The notes beneath the pieces are model-generated. The model was not told the origin of the DNA. It saw nothing but the letters and a program-made list of their open reading frames with translations, and did no database searches. From NCBI RefSeq assembly GCF_004345425.1, contig NZ_SLVP01000001.1, positions 682,001 to 746,000 of the forward strand: a DNA stretch of 64,000 nucleotides. The letters are read 5' to 3'. Positions within the stretch are counted from its first letter, which is position 1. Each line of letters opens with the position of its first letter. The translations under genes were made by a program, and so were the position numbers. The stretch is from Paenibacillus sp. BK033 (GTDB lineage Bacteria; Bacillota; Bacilli; Paenibacillales; Paenibacillaceae). Shown here piece after piece: positions 17,709-26,679 of the stretch.

Positions 17709-18131
17709 ATGAAAAAGATCGTTTGCTTGTTCATCATGCTTATCGTTCTCATGACCGGCTGCAGTCAATCTTCATCCTTGATTAAGGAAGCCGATTCGCA
17801 TAAGCTGGATCAGAGGGTGAAGTCTTTTGCAGACCGGAATAAAAGCAAGAATGGGATCTACCTGTACTCGGTGCCGGGAGAAGAAGAGTATTTGATCGTA
17901 AACTACTCTTTCGCCGGGCAGGGCGAGAAGGCGAAGTTCCTTGCAAGTATTCGCGCAGAGCTGCAGGGGGATATTTTAACGATTGATTTGGATGTTCAGG
18001 ACACTTCCAATTTGCAGGATAAACGCATAAAGCCATTGTCTATCTATAAGCTAAACAAGCATGAAAAGGCCGGAAGCATTCAGGTGAAGGTTAACGAACA
18101 AGAAACGCCGATTGATGTGGTCGGCAGCTGA
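17709..18131 (+). CDS. Small lipoprotein of unknown function
   Basis: 140 residues with a clear lipoprotein signal: MKKIVCLFIMLIVLMTGC, Cys18 in lipobox LMTGC. GGAGAGGAT precedes the ATG. The mature part is hydrophilic with alternating charged and beta-strand stretches (GIYLYSVPGEEEYLIVNYSF). I do not recognise a family. It lies 22 bp upstream of an HxlR regulator gene and inside the segment enclosed by the inverted composite repeats. Confidence 0.7.
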   Translation: MKKIVCLFIMLIVLMTGCSQSSSLIKEADSHKLDQRVKSFADRNKSKNGIYLYSVPGEEEYLIVNYSFAGQGEKAKFLASIRAELQGDILTIDLDVQDTSNLQDKRIKPLSIYKLNKHEKAGSIQVKVNEQETPIDVVGS

Positions 18132-18153
18132 GTCAGGTTAGGAGGCTAGAGGC

Positions 18154-18513
18154 ATGGAAGGCGGCAACGAGGCAATCAGCGGCGAAGAGAAAGGCTCGAG
18201 CATTTGCGAGGTGCTTCAAATATTGGGGGCGAAATGGGCGTTTCTCGTACTGGAGGAGCTGATGAACGGACCGTTAAGATTTAATCAGCTTCAACGGAAC
18301 ATCTCCATTGTGAAGACCCAATCGTTAACGAACACGGTACGCCATCTGGAGAACAACGGCCTTGTCATGCGCAAGGTATTTCCGACAGTGCCGGTAACCG
18401 TCGAGTATTCCTTGACCGAGAAGGGCAGAGATTTTCAGGCTGCGCTTAGGGAGATGGAGAAATGGGTGCAAAAATGGGGCGATTCTCCTAATCCCCGGCT
18501 TAGCCGTTCGTAA
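18154..18513 (+). CDS. HxlR-family winged-helix regulator
   Basis: 119 residues. The sequence SICEVLQILGAKWAFLVLEEL, then GPLRFNQLQRNI, the recognition region SLTNTVRHLENNGLVMR and YSLTEKGRDF define the HxlR winged helix. GGAGG precedes the ATG. HxlR proteins sense reactive electrophiles or other small molecules and often regulate an adjacent gene. Here the next gene is an MFS exporter with palindromic sequences over its promoter, the likely target. A terminator separates the two genes, so they are transcribed independently. Confidence 0.88.
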   Translation: MEGGNEAISGEEKGSSICEVLQILGAKWAFLVLEELMNGPLRFNQLQRNISIVKTQSLTNTVRHLENNGLVMRKVFPTVPVTVEYSLTEKGRDFQAALREMEKWVQKWGDSPNPRLSRS

Positions 18514-18533
18514 GGGGAAATGCTTGTAACCAA

Positions 18534-18563
18534 CCGTAAGAGCTATGCTCTTACGGTTTTTTG
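18534..18563 (+). terminator. Rho-independent terminator after the HxlR gene
   Basis: Stem CCGTAAGAGC (18534-18543) with GCTCTTACGG (18547-18556), then T7 interrupted by one G. Confidence 0.85.
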
Positions 18564-18575
18564 TCTTTTAAGTCA

Positions 18576-18685
18576 CTTACCAAACGGTTAGTTACTCCAA
18601 AAGGATGGATTAGAACAAAACAAATTGCGTTCTTACTAAAAGTAAGCAGCCTCGCTATAATCCGAATTAACAAATCGTTTGGTAA
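18576..18685 (+). promoter_or_regulatory. MFS promoter with candidate HxlR operators
   Basis: A -35 box TTACTA (18633-18638) and -10 box TATAAT (18656-18661) are 17 bp apart. The -35 box lies inside a perfect palindrome CTTACT-AAA-AGTAAG (18632-18646). A wider inverted pair flanks the promoter: TTACCAAACG (18577-18586) and CGTTTGGTAA (18676-18685). These are the likely binding sites of the HxlR protein encoded upstream. Confidence 0.6.
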
Positions 18686-18698
18686 AGGAAGTGTCGGT

Positions 18699-19865
18699 AT
18701 GAATCGTCTGGTGATTTACGTTTTAATGTTCGCGGTATTTTTCACAGCCACCTCGGAGCTGGTCATTGCCGGAATCCTGAATGTGTTGGCCGATCAAATG
18801 AATATATCGGTAAGCCTGGCAGGCCAGTTGATTACGGTGTATTCTTTGGCTTTTGCGATTGGTACCCCGGTTGTCATTGCGTTATCCGCCCGAATACCGA
18901 GAAAACGATTGCTGCTTCTCGCCATAGCCGTATTTATTGCCGGTAATGTTCTGACGATTGCAAGCACAGGCTTTATGGTTTTAATCGCGGCGCGAATGCT
19001 GCTTGGGGTTAGCTCCGGCGTCTTTATCGTGGCAGCGTTTGGCGCAGCGGCCAAGATGGTGCCGGTTGAAAAAATCGGCAGTGCGATCGGAACGATTATT
19101 CTCGGATTCAGCAGCGCAATGATTCTGGGCGTTCCGCTGGGCGTCGCTTTGACGAATACGTACGGCTGGCAGACGATCTTTTTGTTCCTTGGCCTAGGAG
19201 GCGTGGTGATTCTTGTTGGTCTTGCTCTATTGCTGCCGCAGATTGAAGGAGACGCTCCGGTGCCCTTCAAGCAGCAAATGGGGGTACTCGCTAATCCGGT
19301 AATCTTCTACGCCTTGTTGCTTGTGTTGTTCAGGGAAGCGGGCAACTCCGTGATGTTTACGTATATTGCTTCCTTCCTTGGCGACATTCTTCATAGAAGC
19401 ACGGGCGACATCGGCCTTACGATGCTGCTGTTCGGGCTGGCGGGTACGGTTGGCTCAAGGCTTGGAGGCTCTGCCGTAGACAAATGGGGAAGCGCCAAAT
19501 TAATATTGATCGGCGTCACGATTCACGTAATCGCGCTATTGCTGCTGCCGCTGGCCGTTCATTCCTTTCCGGTTGCCATCACCTTGTTATCGCTATGGAT
19601 TATGTCGATGTTCACCTTAGGTCCTGCAACGCAGACTTACTTCATCGAGCGTGCACCTCAAGCGTCGAATCTGATCATCAGCCTGAATATATCCGTTACT
19701 CAGGTCGGCATCGCCGCCGGAGCCAGCGTTGGCGGACTGGTCGTCAATTGGCAAGGCACCGTCCTCTACAATCCGTTAACTGCCGGTCTGGTTCTTATCC
19801 TTGCCTTAGCTTCAGCAGCTGTCTCCATCCGCAAAAGCCGGCAGCGGCAACTCCCAACTCTTTAA
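18699..19865 (+). CDS. MFS exporter, AraJ/YdhP-like
   Basis: 388 residues and twelve predicted membrane segments, proton-driven efflux type. The ATG at 18699 has AAAGGAA upstream; the frame is open from 18561, but the extra 46 residues are hydrophilic and cover the promoter, so they are rejected. The MFS loop 2-3 region reads SARIPRKRLLL and motif C-like GVPLGVAL lies in segment five. AraJ-type proteins export sugars or drugs; the substrate is unknown. Its position behind an HxlR regulator suggests induction by a toxic electrophile or drug. Confidence 0.85.
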   Translation: MNRLVIYVLMFAVFFTATSELVIAGILNVLADQMNISVSLAGQLITVYSLAFAIGTPVVIALSARIPRKRLLLLAIAVFIAGNVLTIASTGFMVLIAARMLLGVSSGVFIVAAFGAAAKMVPVEKIGSAIGTIILGFSSAMILGVPLGVALTNTYGWQTIFLFLGLGGVVILVGLALLLPQIEGDAPVPFKQQMGVLANPVIFYALLLVLFREAGNSVMFTYIASFLGDILHRSTGDIGLTMLLFGLAGTVGSRLGGSAVDKWGSAKLILIGVTIHVIALLLLPLAVHSFPVAITLLSLWIMSMFTLGPATQTYFIERAPQASNLIISLNISVTQVGIAAGASVGGLVVNWQGTVLYNPLTAGLVLILALASAAVSIRKSRQRQLPTL

Positions 19866-19869
19866 AAAC

Positions 19870-19905
19870 AGGTCGTGCAGGTTAAAACCGCACGGCCTCG
19901 TTTTT
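19870..19905 (+). terminator. Rho-independent terminator after the MFS gene
   Basis: AGGTCGTGC-A-GGT pairs with ACCGCACGGCCT with one bulge and one wobble, followed by CGTTTTT. Confidence 0.75.
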
Positions 19906-19932
19906 CTCCCCCCAAAAAAAGGTAGGATGCAA

Positions 19933-20191
19933 CGGAGTATTTGAATGATTCTGGAGAAGTGAAACGTTCGCTTTTGAGAGGGGATTCCAATCCAATTGGA
20001 ATTGTTCCAAGGAATCCCCGAGCAATGGCGATCGGAAGAACATTCGAATGCGCAGTATGCATATATACCGTCCCCACGTTCAAATACGCAGCTTGCATAT
20101 ACACCGTCCCCACATTCAAATGCGCGGTTTGCACTCTAACCGTCCATGCACCTCATTCGAATGCGCAGCATGCACTCTAACCGTCCATCAT
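19933..20191 (-). repeat. Composite intergenic repeat, copy B (inverted)
   Basis: Read on the minus strand, four tandem units of 36-40 bp (20041-20077, 20078-20113, 20114-20153, 20154-20191), most ending CTGCGCATTCGAATG or a close variant, lead into a 118-bp core (19933-20050) matching copy A at 17452-17568. The core has the same GGGGATTCC/GGAATCCCC hairpin. On this strand it begins about 5 bp after the stop codon of the AraC gene, the same placement as copy A relative to the permease gene. Confidence 0.75.
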
Positions 20192-20196
20192 CAAAT

Positions 20197-21069
20197 TCAA
20201 CAGTTTAAGCTCATTCCGTGCAAAGCTTTATACTCCGACGGCGTGCATTTCTTATACGTCTTGAACACCCGGTTAAACGTCGGCAGACTGCCGAACCCCG
20301 ATCTCATCGCCACTTCCATGATCGATAAATTCGGATCGGTCAGCAGCTTCTCGGCATGCATGATGCGATGCTGGATCAGGTAGTCGTAGTAAGACAACCC
20401 CATATATTGCTTGAACATGCGCGTGAAATGATACTTGCTGAAGCCGGACAGCTCCGCGAGCTCCTCGACCCGAATATCCTCCGTACAGCGTTCGTTCATA
20501 TAGTTGCAAACCTGCAAAAACTTATCGATATATTTGTGCTGCTTATGGCTCTTGGTACGCGGGAAACGGCGTTCCTCACGCATAAAGTTTCGGCCAAGCG
20601 CGACAAAGAAGGAGATAAGCTTGGCGTAAGTGGATGCTTCCTTCAGCATCGTGTGGCTGAAATATTCGTTTACCAGCTCAAGCAGCATCGGCCGTAACAA
20701 GCCGTGCAGCTCTTTATTTTGCTCTGCCGTAATCAAGAGGCAAGGGCGCAGCAAATGAAAGGTGGAGTCAAAGCCGTTCAGTGCGTACAGCAGCGAGCAG
20801 TCGAACTGAAGAATAAGTCTTGTCCCGGAATCCGGAGCAAAAATCTCGTGAAGCTCGCCCGGAGGCAGGACCAGAATATCGTTCGGATAGAGGACATGCT
20901 TGGTCTCATTCACGATAACGGTGTAAATGTTTTCGAAAGGCATGATGACTTCCACGGCGGTATGCCAGTGAATCGGATAGTCTTCGACTTCTTTGTTCAA
21001 ATAAATGCGCAATCCGGGATGTTCACCGTAGGATACCGTTTCTTTGGCTCCGTTTAGAATGGGAATCAT
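20197..21069 (-). CDS. AraC-family regulator with cupin sensor domain
   Basis: 290 residues. The N-terminal half is a cupin-like ligand domain (HWHTAVEVIMPFENIYTVIV, then PNDILVLPPGELHEIF). The C-terminal half holds two helix-turn-helix units (VEELAELSGFSKYHFTRMFKQYMG and SIMEVAMRSGFGSLPTFNRVFKTY). An ATG preceded by AGAGGAAG is the start. It is divergent from a sugar ABC operon starting at 21366 and is its probable regulator. The fold senses a small sugar in the cytoplasm, unlike the membrane-bound regulator at 9.8-12.1 kb. Confidence 0.9.
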   Translation of the reverse strand: MIPILNGAKETVSYGEHPGLRIYLNKEVEDYPIHWHTAVEVIMPFENIYTVIVNETKHVLYPNDILVLPPGELHEIFAPDSGTRLILQFDCSLLYALNGFDSTFHLLRPCLLITAEQNKELHGLLRPMLLELVNEYFSHTMLKEASTYAKLISFFVALGRNFMREERRFPRTKSHKQHKYIDKFLQVCNYMNERCTEDIRVEELAELSGFSKYHFTRMFKQYMGLSYYDYLIQHRIMHAEKLLTDPNLSIMEVAMRSGFGSLPTFNRVFKTYKKCTPSEYKALHGMSLNC

Positions 21070-21365
21070 GTATCACTCTTCCTCTCTTGTTGGTAACTAT
21101 TCAGATAATGGCATTCTCTTCTTCCGAAATCAATAAGTCTCTCAAAAAAGGCAATATTTGAGAAGCCGAAAGCTATATTTACGAAGAGCGGCTTATCAAA
21201 TAAAGCTATAATGAACCCAATGAAAGCGAATACATTTGTTGTTGAATGACTTCTAATTTGCATTATTTCATCATGGGGGCTGCTTGACTATGCGACAAAA
21301 GTAGTTAAATATAGCTATTTTTAATCGGTCGGTAGACGAAATGGACTAGAGGAGAGTGGACATAA

Positions 21366-22295
21366 ATGGAAGGCTCAAGCAAGGTTTTGGATGTGACGCC
21401 GCTTTGGAAGCATGTCAGGAAAGAGTGGAAGCTGTATTCCTTTCTCGTGATTCCCGTCATCTATTTTCTTATTTTCAAGTACGCTCCCATGATCGGGAAT
21501 GTAATCGCTTTCCGAAAATATCGGGGCGGGCCAAACTTCCTTGGTGCGGAATGGGTAGGGCTGCAGTATTTCCGGATGTTCATGAAGGATCCCACCTTCT
21601 GGCGGGCGTTCTGGAACAATATTTTTCTCAGCGTTGCGTATCTGATTGTCCGATTCCCGTTAACCTTGATCTTTGCGCTCCTGATCAACGAGATCAGAAG
21701 GCTGAAGCTGAAAAAATTCGTTCAGACCGTTTCCTACCTCCCGCATTTTATCTCCATGGTTATTCTGGCGGGTATGGTGAAAGAGATGTTATCCGTATCG
21801 GGTCCGATTAACGCGCTCCTTGGTCATTTCGGCGTCGAGCCGATTCAATTCATCTCGCTGCCGCAATGGTTCTCAACCATTTACGTGTCCTCCGGCATCT
21901 GGCAGGGACTTGGATGGGGCACCATCTTGTACCTTGCAGCCATGACAGGGATTAACACGGAGCTTTACGAAGCAGCTCGGATTGACGGCGCCAGCCGGTT
22001 CCGACTTGCATGGCATGTCACGATTCCGGGTATTTTGCCTACGATTATGACGCTTCTCGTTCTTGATATCGGCGGCATTATGGGCTCGAACTTTGAGAAA
22101 ATTTTGCTTCTGTACAACCCGCTTACTTATGAAACGGCGGATGTTATCTCGACCTACGTGTACCGGATGGGTATTACGAACGCCAACTTCAGCTATGCAA
22201 CGGCTGTCGGCTTGTTCGAAGGGGTTATCGGTCTGATTCTGGTAACGACAGCGAACGCTATTTCGAAAAAAACGACGAAATCAAGTCTGTGGTAG
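21366..22295 (+). CDS. Carbohydrate ABC transporter permease, LplB family
   Basis: 309 residues, six predicted segments, first permease of the second sugar importer. The N-terminal FLVIPVIYFLIFKYAPMIG and the EAA loop EAARIDGASRFRLAWHVTIPGI mark the LplB family. GAGGAGAGTGG precedes the ATG. The nearly 300-bp divergent region to the AraC gene holds the promoter; I cannot fix its boxes with confidence. Order here is permease, permease, binding protein, unlike the importer at 12-17 kb. Confidence 0.92.
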   Translation: MEGSSKVLDVTPLWKHVRKEWKLYSFLVIPVIYFLIFKYAPMIGNVIAFRKYRGGPNFLGAEWVGLQYFRMFMKDPTFWRAFWNNIFLSVAYLIVRFPLTLIFALLINEIRRLKLKKFVQTVSYLPHFISMVILAGMVKEMLSVSGPINALLGHFGVEPIQFISLPQWFSTIYVSSGIWQGLGWGTILYLAAMTGINTELYEAARIDGASRFRLAWHVTIPGILPTIMTLLVLDIGGIMGSNFEKILLLYNPLTYETADVISTYVYRMGITNANFSYATAVGLFEGVIGLILVTTANAISKKTTKSSLW

Positions 22296-22311
22296 GAAGG
22301 AAGTGCCGATC

Positions 22312-23184
22312 GTGAAAGCAACTCCAGGTTCTCGCATTTTTAACGGCGTAAACGCATTGATCATGACCGTAGTTGTCCTCTTTACTTTATATCCGTTCGT
22401 TTATTTGGTTGCGCAGTCCTTCAGCTCAGAGGCTGCCGTCTACGCGGGAAAGGTAACGTTTTATCCCGTAGATTTCACTACGCTTACTTATAATGTCATT
22501 CTCAGCAAGCCGGATTTCTTCCGCTATTACGGAAATACGATTTTGTACGCGGTAGTGGGAACTCTCATTGCCGTGTCGGCGACGGCTGTAATGGCTTATC
22601 CGCTTTCAAAGGAAAAGCTTCGCCTTAACAAGTTTTTTATCCCATTTGTACTATTCACGATGTATTTCGGCGGCGGTCTGATCCCGAACTATATTCTCGT
22701 AGCCAAAACGCTGGATATGCGCAACACCATTTGGGCTCTTGTTATTCCCGGTGCGATCAGCGCCTTTAACGTGATCTTGATGAAGACGTTTTTCTCCAGT
22801 CTCCCTAACGAGCTGGAGGAATCGGCCAAGGTTGACGGACTTGACGTCTATGGCATCTTCCTTCGAATTACGCTGCCATTATCCAAGCCGATTCTGGCAA
22901 CCATGCTCTTGTTTGTTGTGGTAGGGATCTGGAACAGCTGGTTTGATGCTTCATTATACCTGCAGTCGAAGGAGAAATGGCCTGTTGCCCTCTATTTGCG
23001 GCAGGTTATTGAAACGGCGATCAGCCCGGCTGAGCTTGGAGCAAGCGCGGAGCAGACGACGCAGATTGCGGCTACCGTTAAATCGGCTGCGATGGTATTA
23101 ACGTCGCTACCTATGATTTGCATCTATCCGTTCGTACAGAAGTATTTCGTGCAGGGCATGATGATTGGCGCCGTTAAAGGGTAA
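22312..23184 (+). CDS. Carbohydrate ABC transporter permease, YtcP/LplC family
   Basis: Second permease. Two GTG starts compete: 22303 is only 2 bp from GGAAGG, while 22312 is 11 bp from it, so 22312 is slightly preferred and gives 290 residues. Features are LYPFVYLVAQSFSSEAAVYAGKV, the EAA loop EESAKVDGLDVYGIFLRITLPLSKP, and the C-terminal MIGAVKG. The binding-protein gene follows after 74 bp. Confidence 0.9.
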   Translation: MKATPGSRIFNGVNALIMTVVVLFTLYPFVYLVAQSFSSEAAVYAGKVTFYPVDFTTLTYNVILSKPDFFRYYGNTILYAVVGTLIAVSATAVMAYPLSKEKLRLNKFFIPFVLFTMYFGGGLIPNYILVAKTLDMRNTIWALVIPGAISAFNVILMKTFFSSLPNELEESAKVDGLDVYGIFLRITLPLSKPILATMLLFVVVGIWNSWFDASLYLQSKEKWPVALYLRQVIETAISPAELGASAEQTTQIAATVKSAAMVLTSLPMICIYPFVQKYFVQGMMIGAVKG

Positions 23185-23258
23185 ATCGCGATATAACCGG
23201 AACGGCCATGAGGCCAAGTTCTGTTATATAAATGCAATTATTAAAAGGGAGGCACGGC

Positions 23259-24947
23259 ATGAAAAGATTCAGTAGAGCAATGGGATTGATTTTATCGGTT
23301 ATCATGTTGATGTTCGTTATGGCGGCTTGCAGCGGGAATAACAATGAAAAACCAAGCAACAGCTCGGCTTCGCCAGCGGATACCGCGGCTGGTTCGGATA
23401 ATGCTGCGGCATCGGACAAACCGGCCGAAGATTACGCTTACGGTGAGGACGTTACGTTCCACTCGAATGAGCCGGTAAAGTACTCCATGATGTTTAGCGA
23501 CAATGAAGGTTATCCTTACAAAGCGGACTGGAGAATCTGGAGCGCCATTCAAGAGAAAACAAACGTATCGTTTGACCTGTCGGTTGTCGCGAGAACCGAA
23601 TACGAGAACCAAAAATCGCTTCTCGTAAACAGCGGCGACGCTCCGTATATCATCCCTAAAACTTATGACGAATCCGCATTCGTTGCAGGCGGGCAAATCG
23701 TTCCGATCAGCGACTATGTGCAATACATGCCTAACTATCAAAAAGCGGTAAAAGCTTGGGGCATGGAAGACGACCTGAAAGCGAAGATGCAAGCCAACGG
23801 TAAATACTACGTTCTTCCGGGCATGTGGGAAGCGCCGGGCGGCGGCTACTCGTTCGTTATCCGCAAAGATGTTTTCGAGAAAGCCGGCGTAGACCTGTCC
23901 AAAGAAACGAGCTGGACATACGAAGATTTCTATGCGGCGATGAAGAAGGTTAAAGAATTCACAGGCGCTAAATACGTATTCTCCGATCAATCCAAAGGCG
24001 AATCCACTTTGAATATCGCAGCTGTGGAATACGGCGTAACGGCTGGCTGGGGTAAAGCAAACGGCATGCGCTTCAACCAGGACACGAAGCAATTCGAATT
24101 CGCCGACAATACGCAAGACTTCAAAGACTATGTTTCGTACTTCAATAAGCTGATTACGGAAGGCATCATGGATCCGGAATCGTTCACGCAAGAAGACGAT
24201 GCGGCAAAAGCGAAGTTCTACAAAGGCGATACTTACGTGATCAACGCCAACTATCAAGTGTTCACGGATATCCAAACAAAGATGGAAGATCCAAATGCCC
24301 AGCTGATGATCATCACGCCTCCAGGCGGTCCTAAAGGCCAGCTGCAAGTTGAAAACTCCCGTCTTGAGAACGGCATTATGATCAGTGAAAATGCTTTGAA
24401 AGAGCTGGGCGAAGAGAATTTCATTAAAATGCTTCGTTTCGTTGACTGGCTCTGGTACTCCGATGAAGGTCAAACACTAAGCCTGTGGGGTGTAGAGGGC
24501 GAGACCTACACGAAGGACGCAAGCGGTAAAATTACGCTTAATCCGGATATTACCTACAACGGCATGAACCCTACGGCAACGAAAAAACTGAACGCAGACT
24601 ACGGTTTCGGCGGCGGCGTATTCGCATACGGCGGTACGACGAAGCTTAGACAGTCGAAAATGACGGACGGCGAAATCGACTTCAACAACCGCATTCTGAA
24701 CAACCGTACGGCTCGTCCAGTAGCGCCGCCGATTATGGCTACGGCGGACGAAAGCGAACAGCTGAACCTGATCTCGAAGCCGCTTATGGATTATGTAAGC
24801 ACGATGACGCTCAAATTCATTACGGGCCAAGAGAAGATCGACAACTTCGACAGCTATGTCAAACAAACGCAAGCGAACGGCAGTGATCGTTACACGCAAA
24901 TGGCTAACGACATCTTCGGTAAAACAAAGAGTATTCTTGGTTATTAA
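23259..24947 (+). CDS. Extracellular sugar-binding lipoprotein, large LplA-like
   Basis: 562 residues. The ATG at 23259 has AAAAGGGAGG 6 bp upstream; an earlier in-frame ATG (23232) lacks one. The signal sequence ends in lipobox VMAAC (Cys24), then a Ser/Ala/Asp-rich linker. The mature protein has large family-1 binding-protein features (DWRIWSAIQEKTNV, then NGKYYVLPGMWEAPGG and DWLWYSDEGQTLSLWGVEG). It ends the operon and probably delivers an oligosaccharide to the two preceding permeases. An ATPase gene is again absent. Confidence 0.9.
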   Translation: MKRFSRAMGLILSVIMLMFVMAACSGNNNEKPSNSSASPADTAAGSDNAAASDKPAEDYAYGEDVTFHSNEPVKYSMMFSDNEGYPYKADWRIWSAIQEKTNVSFDLSVVARTEYENQKSLLVNSGDAPYIIPKTYDESAFVAGGQIVPISDYVQYMPNYQKAVKAWGMEDDLKAKMQANGKYYVLPGMWEAPGGGYSFVIRKDVFEKAGVDLSKETSWTYEDFYAAMKKVKEFTGAKYVFSDQSKGESTLNIAAVEYGVTAGWGKANGMRFNQDTKQFEFADNTQDFKDYVSYFNKLITEGIMDPESFTQEDDAAKAKFYKGDTYVINANYQVFTDIQTKMEDPNAQLMIITPPGGPKGQLQVENSRLENGIMISENALKELGEENFIKMLRFVDWLWYSDEGQTLSLWGVEGETYTKDASGKITLNPDITYNGMNPTATKKLNADYGFGGGVFAYGGTTKLRQSKMTDGEIDFNNRILNNRTARPVAPPIMATADESEQLNLISKPLMDYVSTMTLKFITGQEKIDNFDSYVKQTQANGSDRYTQMANDIFGKTKSILGY

Positions 24948-24958
24948 TCCATAACGAC

Positions 24959-25001
24959 AATAAGGGCTAGATGAACCTGACCGGTTCGTCTAGCCCTTAT
25001 T
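24959..25001. terminator. Long terminator hairpin between convergent genes
   Basis: Arms 24959-24977 (AATAAGGGCTAGATGAACC) and 24983-25001 pair over 19 bp with one wobble. It ends the sugar operon and may also serve pstB, which finishes at 25017 on the other strand. Confidence 0.8.
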
Positions 25002-25016
25002 CGATAAGCCGCCTCA

Positions 25017-25775
25017 TTAACCGAAACGGCCTGTAATATAGTCATTTGTCCGTTGATGCGTAGGATTGGTGAAGATCGTCTCCGTTTTATCGTATTCAAC
25101 CACATGTCCGTTTAGGAAGAAGGCGGTTTTGTCGGAAACGCGCGCAGCCTGGTGCATGTTATGGGTAACGATAACGATGCTGTAATCCTGCTTCAGCTCG
25201 GAGATCAGCTCTTCGATCTTGGAGGTCGAAATCGGATCAAGCGCGGAAGCCGGTTCGTCCATCAAGATGACATCGGGCCTAACGGCAATCGTGCGCGCGA
25301 TGCAGAGACGCTGCTGTTGACCGCCGGATAAAGCCAAAGCCGATTTATGAAGACGGTCCTTGGTTTCTTCCCAGATTGCGGCTTTCCGCAGGGATTGTTC
25401 GACAAGCTCATCCAGCTGCCTCTTGTTCTTAATGCCGTGATAACGCGGGCCAAAAGCGATATTCTCGTAAATCGATTTGTGGAACGGGTTGGGACGCTGC
25501 CATACCATCCCGATTTTTTTGCGAAGTGCCACGACATCCGTTTCCGTGCCGCTGATCTTCTGCTCTTTCAGCCAGATGTCGCCGGTAACCCGGCAGGAGG
25601 GGATCAAGTCGTTCATCCGGTTCAAGCTTCGGAGAAAGGTGGATTTGCCGCAGCCGGAAGGACCAATCAAGGCGGTCACTTCTTTTTCGGCGAAATCAAG
25701 CGAGACGTCATGAACGGCATGTTTTTCTCCGTAGTGAACATTTAATTGTTTGGCGGCCAATGCGATTTCTGTCAT
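25017..25775 (-). CDS. pstB: Phosphate ABC transporter ATPase PstB
   Basis: 252 residues. Walker [10 protein letters not shown] (38-46), signature ALSGGQQQR, Walker [14 protein letters not shown]. The stretch [19 protein letters not shown] is specific to PstB. Energises high-affinity phosphate uptake at the inner face of the membrane. Last gene of the pstSCAB operon, 16 bp after pstA. No phoU is visible downstream. Confidence 0.96.
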   Translation of the reverse strand: MTEIALAAKQLNVHYGEKHAVHDVSLDFAEKEVTALIGPSGCGKSTFLRSLNRMNDLIPSCRVTGDIWLKEQKISGTETDVVALRKKIGMVWQRPNPFHKSIYENIAFGPRYHGIKNKRQLDELVEQSLRKAAIWEETKDRLHKSALALSGGQQQRLCIARTIAVRPDVILMDEPASALDPISTSKIEELISELKQDYSIVIVTHNMHQAARVSDKTAFFLNGHVVEYDKTETIFTNPTHQRTNDYITGRFG

Positions 25776-25791
25776 GCTCTCTACTCCTTTC

Positions 25792-26679
25792 CTATTTCGA
25801 AGCCGTGAATTTATTATGCATGTAACGTCCCAGCGCCCTAGCGCCTAGGTTGAAGAGCAGAACCGTAATAACGAGCACGGCCGAAGCGCCTGCCGCGATT
25901 TGCGTAGCATCCGGAGCAAGACCCTCCGAGTTAACCTTCCAGATGTGAACGGCAAGAGTCTCGGCCGGACGCATCGGGTTAAGAGGCGAAGCGTTATGGA
26001 GCGGATTCCAGTCGGAAAAGTCAAGGCGCGGGCTGCTCATGCCGGCGGTGAACAGAAGCGCTGCCGCTTCCCCGAAGATCCGGCCGGCAGCCAGAATCGA
26101 ACCGGAAAGCACGATGGGCAGGGCGATCGGCAGTTGAACCGAACGGATGGTTTTCCATTTGGAAATACCAAGCGCAAGACTTGCTTCCTTCTGCTGAAGC
26201 GGTACGCTGCGGAGACCTTGCTCGGTAATCCGCACCATCAGCGGCAGGTTGAAGATCGTCAGCGCGATGGCGCCGGACAGCAGGGAGAAGCCCAGATTGA
26301 ATTTATTAACGATAACAAGAAGGCCGAACAAACCAACGATAATCGAAGGGAAGGAAGACAAAACTTCGACGACCAGACGGATTGCGGAGGTGATCCTGCC
26401 GCCTTTAGCGTACTCGCTCATATAGATGCCGGCACCGATGCCAAGCGGCACGGTAATGATCATCGTAAGAACAAGCAGGAACAGCGAGTTGAACAGCTGA
26501 GGTCCGATACCGCCGCCTTTACGGATCGTTTCCGGCGGGGAAGTCAGGAAGTGCCAGCTGATATGGCCAAGGCCGCGGAATAAAATGTAGCCCAAAAGTC
26601 CGATCAGGGCGAGAGCGATTAAGCCCGTGACGAAAATAATAATGCCGGTTGCGATTTTATCTACTGTTTTGGCACTCAT
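25792..26679 (-). CDS. pstA: Phosphate ABC transporter permease PstA
   Basis: 295 residues from the ATG at 26679, whose ribosome site AAGGAAGGAAG lies in the end of pstC; ATG and the pstC stop overlap as ATGA. The longer open frame from 26760 is rejected. Membrane segments and the PstA sequences [34 protein letters not shown] and [22 protein letters not shown] are clear. Confidence 0.95.
   Translation of the reverse strand: MSAKTVDKIATGIIIFVTGLIALALIGLLGYILFRGLGHISWHFLTSPPETIRKGGGIGPQLFNSLFLLVLTMIITVPLGIGAGIYMSEYAKGGRITSAIRLVVEVLSSFPSIIVGLFGLLVIVNKFNLGFSLLSGAIALTIFNLPLMVRITEQGLRSVPLQQKEASLALGISKWKTIRSVQLPIALPIVLSGSILAAGRIFGEAAALLFTAGMSSPRLDFSDWNPLHNASPLNPMRPAETLAVHIWKVNSEGLAPDATQIAAGASAVLVITVLLFNLGARALGRYMHNKFTASK

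Noticed and set aside
18561..18698. 46-residue N-terminal extension of the MFS exporter
   Set aside because: It covers the -35/-10 boxes and operators and lacks a ribosome site; the inner ATG at 18699 is followed at once by the first membrane segment.
19862..20180. Open frames on both strands encoding short peptide repeats such as HLNVGTVYMQAAYLNVGTVY
   Set aside because: They are the translation of the 36-40 bp tandem units in the composite repeat; no ribosome site, and unit lengths are not all multiples of three.
20041..20191. Four tandem units resembling a short CRISPR array
   Set aside because: Whole units are similar, with no unique spacers of constant size, and no cas genes are present. 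Classified as a tandem repeat.
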